Below are positions 7,684-16,275 of a stretch of 64,000 nt of DNA, piece by piece. Numbering within the stretch: the first letter of the stretch is position 1; each line of letters opens with the position of its first letter. Both the position numbers and the translations under genes were made by a program. The stretch is from Gammaproteobacteria bacterium. Its GTDB lineage: Bacteria; Pseudomonadota; Gammaproteobacteria; Burkholderiales; Rhodocyclaceae. The notes beneath the pieces were generated by a model. That model was given only the letters and a program-made list of their open reading frames with translations, made no database searches and was not told where the DNA came from. The DNA is taken from positions 124,001 to 188,000 of the forward strand of contig JAHJPX010000017.1 of NCBI GenBank assembly GCA_018819515.1, given 5' to 3'.

Positions 7684-8961
7684 TCACAGACGCCAGACCC
7701 GTATGCCAGCTTGTTCCAGCAAATGACGGTCGAACTGGGATTTCACGTCGACGAAGGTTCCTTGTTGGATGACCTTGGGCATAAGGCGCGCGATGTCCAT
7801 TTGCAGGTATTCATCATGGGCAACCGCTAAGACAATCGCGTCGGCTTGAGGCAATTCCTCCCAAGGGAGTAACGTTACGCCGAATTCATATTTCGACTCT
7901 TCGGGATCCGCCACCGGATCATGAAGGTACACTTCAACGCCGAAACTCTCAAGTTCTCGAGCGATGTCCACTACCTTGGTATTGCGAACATCGGCGCAGT
8001 TCTCCTTGAATGTAAAACCGAGTAAGTTGACGCGCGCGTGTCGGACCTGTCCGCCTCCTTGGATGATTTGCTTCACCGTTTGGTCGGCAACGAACTTGGC
8101 CATGCCATCATTGATTCGTCGTCCGGCAAGGATGACCTGGGGGTGGTATCCATGTGTCTCAGCCTTGTGAGTCAGATAATAGGGATCAACGCCGATGCAG
8201 TGACCACCTACCAGACCCGGCCGGAAGTTGAGAAAGTTCCACTTGGTGCCGGCAGCTTCAAGTACTTCCAGTGTATCGATGCCGATCTTGTTAAAGATGA
8301 TCGCTAACTCATTCATCAGGGCGATATTGAGGTCACGTTGTGTGTTTTCGATTACCTTGCATGCTTCGGCAGCCTTGATGCTGGTAGTACGATGCACCCC
8401 CGGAATGACGATTTTCTCGTACAGTGCCGCAACACGTTCCAAGGTCTCGGGTGTGTCGCCTGAGACTACTTTTACTACTCGCGTCAACGTGTGTTCGCGG
8501 TCGCCTGGATTGATGCGCTCGGGTGAGTAACCGACGAAGAAGTCCTGCTTCCATTTCATGTTAGAGGCTTCTTCTAGCACTGGTATGCAGATATCTTCGG
8601 TTGCCCCCGGATATACTGTGGACTCATAAATGATCGTGGCGCCCTTCTTCATATTCCGGCCCGCAGCTTCGCTTGCGCCAATCAACTGCGAGAAATCAGG
8701 TCGATGCGCCTCGTCAACCGGGGTTGGTACCGCAACGATAATGATGTCGGCGTATGCGAGTGATTTGGGGTCGGCGGAATACTCTGCATAAATCGCCGCC
8801 AGCATTTGTTCGCCGGATAGTTCCCGGGAGGGGTCGATGCCACGATTGCAGGAGTCCACTTTCGGCCTTGAAATATCGAAGCCGATGGTACGTTCGTACT
8901 TACCAAACTCCAGTACTAGTGGCAGGCCAACATAGCCGAGCCCGATAACAGCGATTGTCAT
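7684..8961 (-). CDS. UDP-N-acetyl-hexosamine 6-dehydrogenase (TviB/WbpO family)
   Basis: A 425-residue NAD-dependent nucleotide-sugar dehydrogenase that oxidises C6 twice to give a UDP-amino-uronic acid. Rossmann motif GLGYVGLP (7-14), a central dimerisation helix region, and the catalytic cysteine Cys255 in GGHCIGVDPYYL. Family features point to TviB/WbpO (GlcNAc/GalNAc) more than WecC, but wecB and wecG in the same operon would fit UDP-ManNAc as substrate. It is the last gene of the minus-strand operon, 128 nt after wecG. Substrate cannot be fixed by eye. Confidence 0.9.
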   Translation of the reverse strand: MTIAVIGLGYVGLPLVLEFGKYERTIGFDISRPKVDSCNRGIDPSRELSGEQMLAAIYAEYSADPKSLAYADIIIVAVPTPVDEAHRPDFSQLIGASEAAGRNMKKGATIIYESTVYPGATEDICIPVLEEASNMKWKQDFFVGYSPERINPGDREHTLTRVVKVVSGDTPETLERVAALYEKIVIPGVHRTTSIKAAEACKVIENTQRDLNIALMNELAIIFNKIGIDTLEVLEAAGTKWNFLNFRPGLVGGHCIGVDPYYLTHKAETHGYHPQVILAGRRINDGMAKFVADQTVKQIIQGGGQVRHARVNLLGFTFKENCADVRNTKVVDIARELESFGVEVYLHDPVADPEESKYEFGVTLLPWEELPQADAIVLAVAHDEYLQMDIARLMPKVIQQGTFVDVKSQFDRHLLEQAGIRVWRL

Positions 8962-9089
8962 CTTGAGATCATCATCTGGGTAACAGTCGTGAAGGTGCAG
9001 ATGTTTCCCTCAAGCAACAGATGGCAATGCAATCAAGTATCAAACAAAGAGTGGGACTTCCCTCCGTGTACGTGGAGGAAATTACTGAC

Positions 9090-9854
9090 TCAATTAGTTT
9101 CCTTCTTTGTGGAGTCATAACCCATCCGGGAACGCAAGACAAGCCATAGAAACTGGCTGTTGGTGAGTAGGTAGCGCACAAAGAGGCGGCGCGGCTCTTG
9201 GATTAAACGGAACAACCACTCCATGCCGATGCTCTGCACCCAAGTTGGCGCGCGTACCCTTAATCCCGCCAAAACGTCAAAACTACCCCCTACACCGATC
9301 GCCATACCAACGTTGAGACGATCCCAGTACTCCTCAATGAACTGCTCCTGACGTGGCACGCCCATTGCGACGAATAGGATATCGGTGCTGCTCTTGCGGA
9401 CTTGATCGGCACGTGCTGGCGCATCGTCTTTCAAAAAATAGCCGTTCGAAAAATTCAGCTGCAGAGCAGGATTGCGTTCCCGTAGGGATGTGGCGACCTT
9501 TGCAACAATGTCATTAGTTGCTCCGAGAAGATAGACCTTCTTTCCCTCGCTGGCAGCTCGCTCGCAAATTGCGTCAACAAGGTCAACTCCCGTTACTCGC
9601 TCTGGAAGCTTACCTCCAAACCATGAGGCCAACCAAACAAGAGGCTGACCATCCGCTACGGTGATGCTCGCGCGATCCGCAAAAGCTTGGAGACGTTGGT
9701 CCGCGCGCATCATCATAAGGATGGCTACGTTGATAGTGCACAGCCAACCGCGTTGTTTCTTAGTCAGTCGATTGAATATTTCATCAACCGTCTGTCGCAA
9801 AGTAAACGGATCGAATTGTCCATTGAGGATGAGGACACGCTGCATCATAACCAC
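9090..9854 (-). CDS. wecG: WecG/TagA/CpsF glycosyltransferase
   Basis: 254 residues. GT26 family: transfers N-acetyl-mannosaminuronate or N-acetyl-mannosamine to a lipid-linked acceptor at the cytoplasmic face. Seen: a conserved N-terminal TINVAILMMMRAD stretch, ADGQPLVWLASWFGG, and the C-terminal VGGSFDVLAGLRVRAPTWVQ, a family hallmark. The 5' end overlaps the toroid gene by about 10 nt; the start may be 9854, 9848 or 9845. The pairing with wecB supports a ManNAc-derived donor. The C-terminal basic helix (RRLFVRYLL) probably sits on the membrane. Confidence 0.9.
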   Translation of the reverse strand: MVMMQRVLILNGQFDPFTLRQTVDEIFNRLTKKQRGWLCTINVAILMMMRADQRLQAFADRASITVADGQPLVWLASWFGGKLPERVTGVDLVDAICERAASEGKKVYLLGATNDIVAKVATSLRERNPALQLNFSNGYFLKDDAPARADQVRKSSTDILFVAMGVPRQEQFIEEYWDRLNVGMAIGVGGSFDVLAGLRVRAPTWVQSIGMEWLFRLIQEPRRLFVRYLLTNSQFLWLVLRSRMGYDSTKKETN

Positions 9855-10960
9855 CGGTTACGGAGAAGCATCGCATCAACAAAAAACTTGGCGGGCCAAT
9901 TGGGAAAACTGAGTGGTGCGTATCGCCCCCAGATTGGATAGGATCCCTTGATCGCACCGCGGACGTCGAGATTGCTGGTACGGATATCTTGTCGCCGCAT
10001 GACATAGTCCATCGCTCGAATGGCTGCGTTGCGGTAGGCCTCATTTCCGGTTCTATCGAACAGCTTTGCCCAGATAATCGAGAACTGGCAGTTGCCGGTA
10101 AGGCAACAATACTTTGCGGCCGCTTTCCCGTCTTTGGTGATCTGCCCAGGCAGGAAGCCGTTGTCTTCCAGATGGTCGAGAGCGGAATCGGCACAGCGTT
10201 GCGCCGATTCAAGGTAACGCGGGTCTTCAAGTAGTTCACCGGCTTCAAGAAGACCGCGCGTTGCATACGCGATCGTATGGGTAAACGGGGCCACTCCGCG
10301 CTCGAACGCGCATTCATCATAGAATCCGCTGGCCTGTTGTTCGCTGACTGCCCAATCCAGATTTGCACGGGCGATTTTCTCCCGTTCCTGACTGTAGTCC
10401 ACTTGGTTCATCCTGAGCAGTGCCCACGCGGTACGTGTGTTATAGACATGCGGAGTATTCAAATGTTCATTCCGCGTCCAGCGCCCGTTAGAGTCCGATA
10501 TCTCGACCAGCCAGTCGGCTGCCCGCAAGGCTCCTCGCTTGAAGTCAGCTTCGCCAGTCTCCTCGCTGGCGCGAACCAAGCCAAAAAGATCTTGGCCAGT
10601 ATCGAATACGATACCCTGATCGCCATAGTGTGGATTCGAAAAAGATCCATCATGGTTCTGTACGCTCAGCAACCAACGACAAATGCGTAGCGCACGCGCT
10701 TTGTACTCGGAATTGCTGTGGTGTTCGGCTAGGTTGAAAAAAGTTGTCGCAATGTAGCCTGACGTTTCTCGGTAGGACGGTCGCCAGCCGCCGCGGATTG
10801 AATAGCCGTAGCTTACGCCGTCATCATTGCCCTGATCGTGCGCACGCTTGAGCCACTCCTCGGCTGCAAGCAAATGGTCGCGTGGATTTCCGCACTCTGG
10901 GAGAGTTCCAAAAAGATCCTTCGCGGCTAGGCCGGCAAAAGTACGTACAGTGGTCAGCAC
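9845..10960 (-). CDS. Alpha/alpha-toroid protein of the polysaccharide operon
   Basis: 371 residues from GTG 10960 (MLTTVRTFAGLAAKDL), which has AGGA 8 nt upstream and starts 31 nt after wecB ends; the longer frame to 11170 would overlap wecB almost fully. The protein is built of repeated helical pairs, with aromatic/glycine turns such as NHDGSFSNPHYGDQG and ESAQRCADSALDHLED, typical of six-hairpin / terpenoid-cyclase-like toroids (glycosidases, lyases, epimerases). There is no signal peptide, so it acts in the cytoplasm. Probable role: modification of a sugar precursor or lipid-linked unit. Exact reaction unknown. Confidence 0.7.
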   Translation of the reverse strand: MLTTVRTFAGLAAKDLFGTLPECGNPRDHLLAAEEWLKRAHDQGNDDGVSYGYSIRGGWRPSYRETSGYIATTFFNLAEHHSNSEYKARALRICRWLLSVQNHDGSFSNPHYGDQGIVFDTGQDLFGLVRASEETGEADFKRGALRAADWLVEISDSNGRWTRNEHLNTPHVYNTRTAWALLRMNQVDYSQEREKIARANLDWAVSEQQASGFYDECAFERGVAPFTHTIAYATRGLLEAGELLEDPRYLESAQRCADSALDHLEDNGFLPGQITKDGKAAAKYCCLTGNCQFSIIWAKLFDRTGNEAYRNAAIRAMDYVMRRQDIRTSNLDVRGAIKGSYPIWGRYAPLSFPNWPAKFFVDAMLLRNRWL

Positions 10961-10991
10961 AACATGGTCCTGTCTGTGGTTGAAACGGTAT

Positions 10992-12095
10992 TTAGGCTTG
11001 GCGTTGCAGGTAGGCAAGCACGATTTCGCAAATTCGTTCCGCGGCACGGCCGTCGCCGTAAGGGGATCCGCCTTGGGACATTCTGGCGTAATGATGGCTA
11101 TCGAGGAGGAGTTCACTTGCCTCCGCGACAATCGCGGAACGATCTGCTCCGACGATCTTGGCGACCCCAAGGTCGACAGCTTCGGGACGCTCCGTTACTG
11201 TCCGAAGTACAAGCACCGGTTTGGCCAACGCGGGTGCTTCTTCCTGGATTCCGCCCGAATCAGTCAAAATGAGCTTCGCTTGTTGCATCGCTGCAACGAG
11301 GTCCGGATATGCGAGTGGTTCCGAGAGCGTTATTCGCGGGTGATCCACGAGCAGTCGGCCAACGGTGTTGCGAACGTTGGGATTGGGGTGAACAGGAAAC
11401 AATATCTTGATGTCTGGGAACCGCGCGCAGAGATCAAGGACTGCGGCACATATCTGTTCAAGCGGCTCACCAAAATTCTCCCGTCGGTGAGCGGTGAGCA
11501 AGATGTCATGGTCGAAACCTCGAAGGGGCTGTGTTTTCAACTTCTCAGCGGTAAATTGCAGGGCATCAATTACGGTGTTGCCTGTTTTATGTACCTTGTC
11601 TGGACGGGCTCGCTCGGCCAGCAGGTTGTCTCGCGATTTAGCGGTTGGACAAAAATGCAACTCGGCCAGATGGCCGACCGCGACGCGATTGAACTCTTCT
11701 GGAAACGGATTTTGCATGTCATGAGTGCGTAATCCGGCCTCAACATGGCCGAATGGAATTCCCGTATAGAAACAGGCCAGTGCTGCGCACATGACCGTGG
11801 TCGTATCACCTTGTGCCAGAACCAGGTCAGGTTTTGTTGCGAAGAAGTGAGTTTCAAATCCCCGCATTAGGCGTGCGCTGAGCTCCGACAAAGACTGCGC
11901 TTCGGTCATTACGCGCAAGTCGGTGTCAACGGTAAGCTCGAACCAGTTGATAAGCGGTATCAGGAGTTCGCGATGTTGTCCCGAACTCAACACATTGACT
12001 GATATTTCAGGAGCGCTCGCCAAGGCCCGGATTACGGGCGCCATTTTGATTACTTCAGGGCGAGTGCCAACGATGCAGAGTACGTTTTTATTCAT
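10992..12095 (-). CDS. wecB: UDP-N-acetylglucosamine 2-epimerase (non-hydrolysing)
   Basis: 367 residues. Converts UDP-GlcNAc to UDP-ManNAc. Signature stretches: GTRPEVIKMAPVIRAL (10-25), QGDTTTVMC, HVEAGLRTHD with the catalytic acid/base region, HRRENFG and the UDP-binding TDSGGIQEEAPAL. Full length. Start overlaps the stop of the serine acetyltransferase by 4 nt. It supplies the ManNAc branch that wecG and the dehydrogenase would use. Confidence 0.96.
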   Translation of the reverse strand: MNKNVLCIVGTRPEVIKMAPVIRALASAPEISVNVLSSGQHRELLIPLINWFELTVDTDLRVMTEAQSLSELSARLMRGFETHFFATKPDLVLAQGDTTTVMCAALACFYTGIPFGHVEAGLRTHDMQNPFPEEFNRVAVGHLAELHFCPTAKSRDNLLAERARPDKVHKTGNTVIDALQFTAEKLKTQPLRGFDHDILLTAHRRENFGEPLEQICAAVLDLCARFPDIKILFPVHPNPNVRNTVGRLLVDHPRITLSEPLAYPDLVAAMQQAKLILTDSGGIQEEAPALAKPVLVLRTVTERPEAVDLGVAKIVGADRSAIVAEASELLLDSHHYARMSQGGSPYGDGRAAERICEIVLAYLQRQA

Positions 12096-12673
12096 TCTGG
12101 GGATTTTGGAACATTTGTTTCATGTATCAAAGAACTGCTCTCCCGACCCGCGTTTCGCGCTACTGGAGACAGAGTTCGTGGAATTACACGGCCTGGCGCG
12201 GAAAGAATAACCGATGCCGGTGGAATGTCGCGCGTTACAACGCAGTTCGCTCCTACCATGGATCCATCGCCTATCGTCACGCCTCCAAGTACGCGGGCGC
12301 CACAATAGATATCGACCGCCTTGCCAATTTTGGGCGTTTCCAGTGTCTGCCCAGCAGTTCCAAGTGTAACGTCATGGAATATCAGGCAGTTCTCTCCTAT
12401 TTCGACTCCGCTTCCGATCATTACGTTGGTCGGGTGTATGAGGTGAAACCCCGGCCCAATTCGTGCCCCTTTGGTGCCCGCCCACAGATGAACCCTGAAG
12501 AAGATATATGGCAGCCTGAGAATTCGGTAAAGCATCCACGCTGGAATCCGAAGCAAAGGAGTTGGAAGGGCATCTGCCCAGACGCCAAAACGGTAGACAG
12601 CAACGATCCAGAAGCCGGGATCCACGTACCACCTTTCATATTGAGCACTGTCACGCTTGAGGTTCTCAAACAT
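12092..12673 (-). CDS. Serine O-acetyltransferase-like hexapeptide acyltransferase
   Basis: 193 residues from ATG 12673 (MFENLKRDSAQYERWY), preceded by GAGGAAAAG; the longer frame begins at 12721. A left-handed beta-helix of hexapeptide repeats lies in the second half (IGSGVEIGENCLIFHDVTLG, then PKIGKAVDIYCGARVLG), like the catalytic half of CysE. The long N-terminal helical domain of housekeeping CysE is reduced. In EPS loci such short CysE-like enzymes usually acetylate a sugar or a serine. It sits between the SGNH hydrolase and wecB, overlapping the latter by 4 nt. Confidence 0.82.
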   Translation of the reverse strand: MFENLKRDSAQYERWYVDPGFWIVAVYRFGVWADALPTPLLRIPAWMLYRILRLPYIFFRVHLWAGTKGARIGPGFHLIHPTNVMIGSGVEIGENCLIFHDVTLGTAGQTLETPKIGKAVDIYCGARVLGGVTIGDGSMVGANCVVTRDIPPASVILSAPGRVIPRTLSPVARNAGRESSSLIHETNVPKSPE

Positions 12674-12707
12674 CTCTTTTCCTCTTCGATTGACGATGCG
12701 ATGCGGA

Positions 12708-13547
12708 CTAACGTGTTGCATTTAACAAGCTTGATTGAGCTGCGGATGGCCGCTTTTGAACGCCAGCGAGAATGGACAGGAACTCACGAGCCGCGCGAAA
12801 GCGCCCGATCGAGTTCAAATGCCCTCCATCGTCAGTATATTGAGGCGCCAATATGGGGGTGTGCTTTTCTTCCCATTCGGTCGTCACTGTTTGTCCATCC
12901 GGTCCCGAAGATTCTATACGGGCTAGATCGAATATCGGCTCATGCCCAGAATAAGTACTACGGATGAGTTCGCTGTACTCGTTGCGGCGCATGTTCTCCA
13001 GAACGCCATACGGGGCACGACCAACCAACCGCTTCACCCACCCCTTTACGCCACTTTGGACGTCGGTGAGCGGCGCTGTCACATGAACAAAGGTCGTTTC
13101 AGGATGTCTGGCCTTTAGGCGTTCGATCATGGCGCGGTATTTGGCGAAAAGCGCTTTGGCGTCCGTGTCTGCGGAAAAGTCGACGAAGCAGAACTTGACT
13201 AACGCAACATCTATGATGCCAGCATCTATTCCCATGGTCGTTTCGAACGACTCGAGCTTTTTTAGCGGTTTGCCATTCTCGGCCACAAGAAAATGTTCGA
13301 ATGTTGCCGGGGTAACACCCGCCGTAGTGGACACCTCGACAATGTGGAGCGGGACACCGGCCGCTTTCGCAAGTTCCTGCACACCTTCAAGTACGTTTGC
13401 CCCTACCGACTGATGACCAAACAGGATACGGCGCGAGGCGATGTGTTCCAAGTCCTCCTTGAGGTTTGTATCTGCCGTAGCCACAGTGCTGCCTAGCACG
13501 GAGAACGCCATGGCCAGCCTAATTGTTGCGCGCAGGAAACGATGCAT
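12708..13547 (-). CDS. Exported SGNH/GDSL-like hydrolase
   Basis: 279 residues from ATG 13547; ATGs also lie at 13556 and 13568. Signal peptide: HRFLRATIRLAMAFSVLG followed by a VATA-like cleavage site. The mature part starts with ILFGHQSVGANVLEG (block I-like, serine replacing the GDS form) and ends with DDGGHLNSIGRFRAA, the DxxH block V of SGNH hydrolases. It would act in the periplasm as an acyl- or acetyl-esterase on the polymer. It lies within the sugar operon, 60 nt after the acyl carrier protein gene. Confidence 0.75.
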   Translation of the reverse strand: MHRFLRATIRLAMAFSVLGSTVATADTNLKEDLEHIASRRILFGHQSVGANVLEGVQELAKAAGVPLHIVEVSTTAGVTPATFEHFLVAENGKPLKKLESFETTMGIDAGIIDVALVKFCFVDFSADTDAKALFAKYRAMIERLKARHPETTFVHVTAPLTDVQSGVKGWVKRLVGRAPYGVLENMRRNEYSELIRSTYSGHEPIFDLARIESSGPDGQTVTTEWEEKHTPILAPQYTDDGGHLNSIGRFRAAREFLSILAGVQKRPSAAQSSLLNATR

Positions 13548-13607
13548 TCCCGGCATTTGAATCTCCACTGGAATCGCTCTTGTCGGTGACTGTGCGGAAA
13601 TATCTTG

Positions 13608-13850
13608 TCAAGCTTGCTTGCGCGCAACAAATGCGGCGATAAAGTCAATGGAATCAAGATTCTCCGGCAGCATTTCGCTATCCTCGACCTTGATGCCGAA
13701 GTTGTCCTCGACAAACCCAATGACTTCAAGCACACCGGTCGAATCAATGATACCGCGCTCAAGCAATGACGCGCTATCCTCTAGCGCGGTTGGGTCGGCC
13801 ACGTAGAAGTTGGTGGTAATGAAATCCCTGATTTGTTGTTTGATGTCCAT
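13608..13850 (-). CDS. Acyl carrier protein
   Basis: 80 residues from ATG 13850 (MDIKQQIRDFITTNF), which has GGGAG just upstream; the open frame runs to 13889. The phosphopantetheine serine is Ser37 in IDSTGVLE. The four-helix ACP pattern and acidic surface are plain. It is not beside fatty-acid synthase genes but next to an AMP-dependent ligase and a PrmC-like protein, so it probably carries an acyl or aminoacyl group for decorating the polysaccharide or a small product. Confidence 0.92.
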   Translation of the reverse strand: MDIKQQIRDFITTNFYVADPTALEDSASLLERGIIDSTGVLEVIGFVEDNFGIKVEDSEMLPENLDSIDFIAAFVARKQA

Positions 13851-13891
13851 GTCGCTCCCTTGATCCAAACTATCAGAATATTTTCCCATTC

Positions 13892-14713
13892 TTAGCGTTT
13901 GCGCGCATGGGCCACGCGCAATTCCCCTGACAAGTTGGCCACGAATTGAAGGCCGTCGTACGATAGCTCCCGTTTGAACAGCATGGCCAGTTGCCGGTCT
14001 TGAGCGAGGCCAATTTCGAACAGCAGCATGCCGCCCGGTCGCAGGAATGGTAGCGCTTCCCTTATGACGCGCTGGTGAATGGAAAGTCCATACGGTCCGC
14101 CGTCGAAAGCCTCGCGCGGTTCATGATCGAGCAGGAGGGCGCTCGTGCTCGCCAGCTTTCCCGTGGAAATGTAAGGCGGGTTGCAGACGACCGCGTCGAT
14201 GGACCCCTCCAGACCAAGATCGGCGAGTCCGGCGAAAAGGTCCCCTTGGCCTACGGTCACACGGTCGGAGAGGCTGAGATGCTGGACATTGCGCCGAGTG
14301 AGCTGTACGCAGCCATCCGTAAGATCGCTCGCCCATACTCTGGCGGCCGGAAGTTGATGTGCGATGGCGCAGGCTAGGTTTCCCGAGCCGCAGCACATGT
14401 CTATCACCCGCGGCGTTCCACCTATCTCGCGCAGCATCGTCAGCGCAGTATTCCCCAGCAGCTCCGTTTCCTCGCGGGGAACAAGCGCGCCTTCGTCGGC
14501 CAGTAGTTCGATGCCCATGAAGGACTGGCAACCAGTGAGGTAGGCCAATGGTGTTCCTGTGGCGCGACGTTCTGCCATCGCTCGTGCTGCTGACTCGGGA
14601 TTGCCGCTTTCGTCCGAACTGGCTGAACTCCATATCAGGGCGGCTTCGCGCTCAGAGTTTGGGATCCCAGCTGCGGCAAGGACTTTGGCGAGTTCGTGCG
14701 TGATGTCGGTCAT
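13892..14713 (-). CDS. PrmC/HemK-like SAM-dependent methyltransferase
   Basis: 273 residues from ATG 14713, overlapping the ligase stop by 4 nt. SAM-binding VIDMCCGSGNLACAIA (103-118) and the N-methyltransferase motif NPPY (178-181) are present. True PrmC methylates the glutamine of release factors; this copy sits in an EPS operon, lacks a neighbouring prfA and has a short N-terminal domain, so it is more likely a paralogue acting on an amide, perhaps a product of the adjacent asparagine-synthase-like enzyme. That target is inference. Confidence 0.75.
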   Translation of the reverse strand: MTDITHELAKVLAAAGIPNSEREAALIWSSASSDESGNPESAARAMAERRATGTPLAYLTGCQSFMGIELLADEGALVPREETELLGNTALTMLREIGGTPRVIDMCCGSGNLACAIAHQLPAARVWASDLTDGCVQLTRRNVQHLSLSDRVTVGQGDLFAGLADLGLEGSIDAVVCNPPYISTGKLASTSALLLDHEPREAFDGGPYGLSIHQRVIREALPFLRPGGMLLFEIGLAQDRQLAMLFKRELSYDGLQFVANLSGELRVAHARKR

Positions 14714-16275
14714 GATAGTCCCGTCTTTTTGATTTTCCCGGTGTCTGTCTTCGGCAGGTTTGCCACGATGGCGACGTACTTCGGCACCATGAAGTTCTCC
14801 AGGCGGGCTTGGCACTCCCTCTGGATTTGCTTCTCCGTCAACGTCACGCCGTCCTCAGGGGTGACGAAGGCCTTTACCGCCTGGCCGAGGATGTCGTCCG
14901 GAACACCGATGACCGCCGCTTCCCTTACGCCGGGTATGTTCATCAACACATGCTCGACCTCCTTCGGCGCGACCTTCTCGCCACGTGACTTGATGACATC
15001 GTCCATACGGGCGACGAAGTACAGGTAGCCCTCTTCGTCCATCTTGCAGTAATCGCCGGTGTACAGAACAAATTCACCGGGAAGCGGCCCGGGCTTGAGC
15101 TTCTTTGCAGTCGCTTCCGGCTTGCCCCAGTAACCCCGCATGACAGTCGCACCGCGAATGACCAGTTGACCAACCGTGTCGGGGGGGACCTTGTTTCCGT
15201 CATCGTCGACTATCCACATCTCAGTATTGGGAATGGCGATGCCGACGCTCAGTGGTTTTCGATCAATATCCTTGGGTGGCAGATAGGTGCAGCGCTTGCA
15301 TTCGGTGAGGCCGTACATTGAGTATATGCGTGCGCCGGGAAATAGATCCCTGAGGATCAGTATGTGCTTCAAAGGCAAAGCGGCAGCCGTATTGGTTACG
15401 TAGCGAATCCTGGACAGATCGTAGTCCCTGAGCGACTTGAACTCGGCGAGAATCGAAAAGATGGTTGGCACGCCGGGTAGTCCGGTCACTCCTTCTTCGA
15501 CCATGGTGTTCAATATCTGAGCCGGAAAAGTGAAAGAACGTTCCAGAACGAGGCGCGCACCGGCGCGGAAGGCCATGATCATCTGGTACAGACCATAGTC
15601 GAAGGCTAGCGGCAGGGCGCAAAGAATCACCTCGTCGTCGCGTAGTTCCAGATAGGTCGTGAGCGACTCGCAAGCGGTGAGCATGTTGCGATGCGTCAGC
15701 ATCACGCCCTTGGGGTCGCCGGTGGAGCCTGAGGTGTAAATGATTGCAGCGAGGTCGATGTCGATGCACTTCCGTTTGGGGGGCGCTGTGCCGTCGCTCG
15801 TAGCGAGGGCGTTGTCCCAGCGCTGCGCGTGCGGAATAGTGCCCAGGCGGTCGTCGTCGATAGTTCCGGATACGATGACTTTTTTCAAATACGCGCACTG
15901 TTGCACCGGCGTTGCGAATACCGAATACAGATGCTGATCGGTAATCAGCGCCGTCGGCTGGCAATCCTGCAGAAGGTAGGCCAGCTTGTCGCTCTTGGTC
16001 AAAGGGTTGACGACCGAAACGACGGCATTTGCCTTCAGCACGGCCCAGAAGGAAACTACCGTTTCGACAGTGTTGTCGGCGAATACGATGACACGGTCGC
16101 CGCGCTCGACCCCGGCAGCAATCAGGGTGTTGGCCAGCGCATTTGAACGGGCGTCCAGCTCGGCGTAGCTTACACGCTGCTTCATGCACACAAGGGCGAT
16201 CTTTTGGCCATGCTCGCGCGCCGAATTCAGCAGGTGATCTTGCAGGAGCGGAGTTGCGTTGTAGCTGGACAGCAT
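14710..16275 (-). CDS. AMP-dependent acyl/aminoacyl ligase (ANL family)
   Basis: 521 residues. Adenylating enzyme: P-loop YTSGSTGDPKGVMLTHRN, A5-like YSMYGLTECKR, A7 YTGDYCKMDEEGYLYFVAR, and a C-terminal lysine in TDTGKIKK. It activates a carboxylic acid as the adenylate and passes it to CoA or to the carrier protein encoded two genes on. Similar ligases occur in exosortase-associated EPS loci. Start and the asnB stop overlap by one base (TGATG), so translation is coupled. The acid is unknown. Confidence 0.88.
   Translation of the reverse strand: MLSSYNATPLLQDHLLNSAREHGQKIALVCMKQRVSYAELDARSNALANTLIAAGVERGDRVIVFADNTVETVVSFWAVLKANAVVSVVNPLTKSDKLAYLLQDCQPTALITDQHLYSVFATPVQQCAYLKKVIVSGTIDDDRLGTIPHAQRWDNALATSDGTAPPKRKCIDIDLAAIIYTSGSTGDPKGVMLTHRNMLTACESLTTYLELRDDEVILCALPLAFDYGLYQMIMAFRAGARLVLERSFTFPAQILNTMVEEGVTGLPGVPTIFSILAEFKSLRDYDLSRIRYVTNTAAALPLKHILILRDLFPGARIYSMYGLTECKRCTYLPPKDIDRKPLSVGIAIPNTEMWIVDDDGNKVPPDTVGQLVIRGATVMRGYWGKPEATAKKLKPGPLPGEFVLYTGDYCKMDEEGYLYFVARMDDVIKSRGEKVAPKEVEHVLMNIPGVREAAVIGVPDDILGQAVKAFVTPEDGVTLTEKQIQRECQARLENFMVPKYVAIVANLPKTDTGKIKKTGLS

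Noticed and set aside
9059..9080. Terminator hairpin between wecG and the dehydrogenase gene
   Set aside because: A short CCTCC/GGAGG stem exists but has no T run on the minus strand and the genes appear to be one operon.
10848..11732. 294-residue plus-strand frame opposite wecB and the toroid gene
   Set aside because: Antisense to two genes with strong support; no domain.
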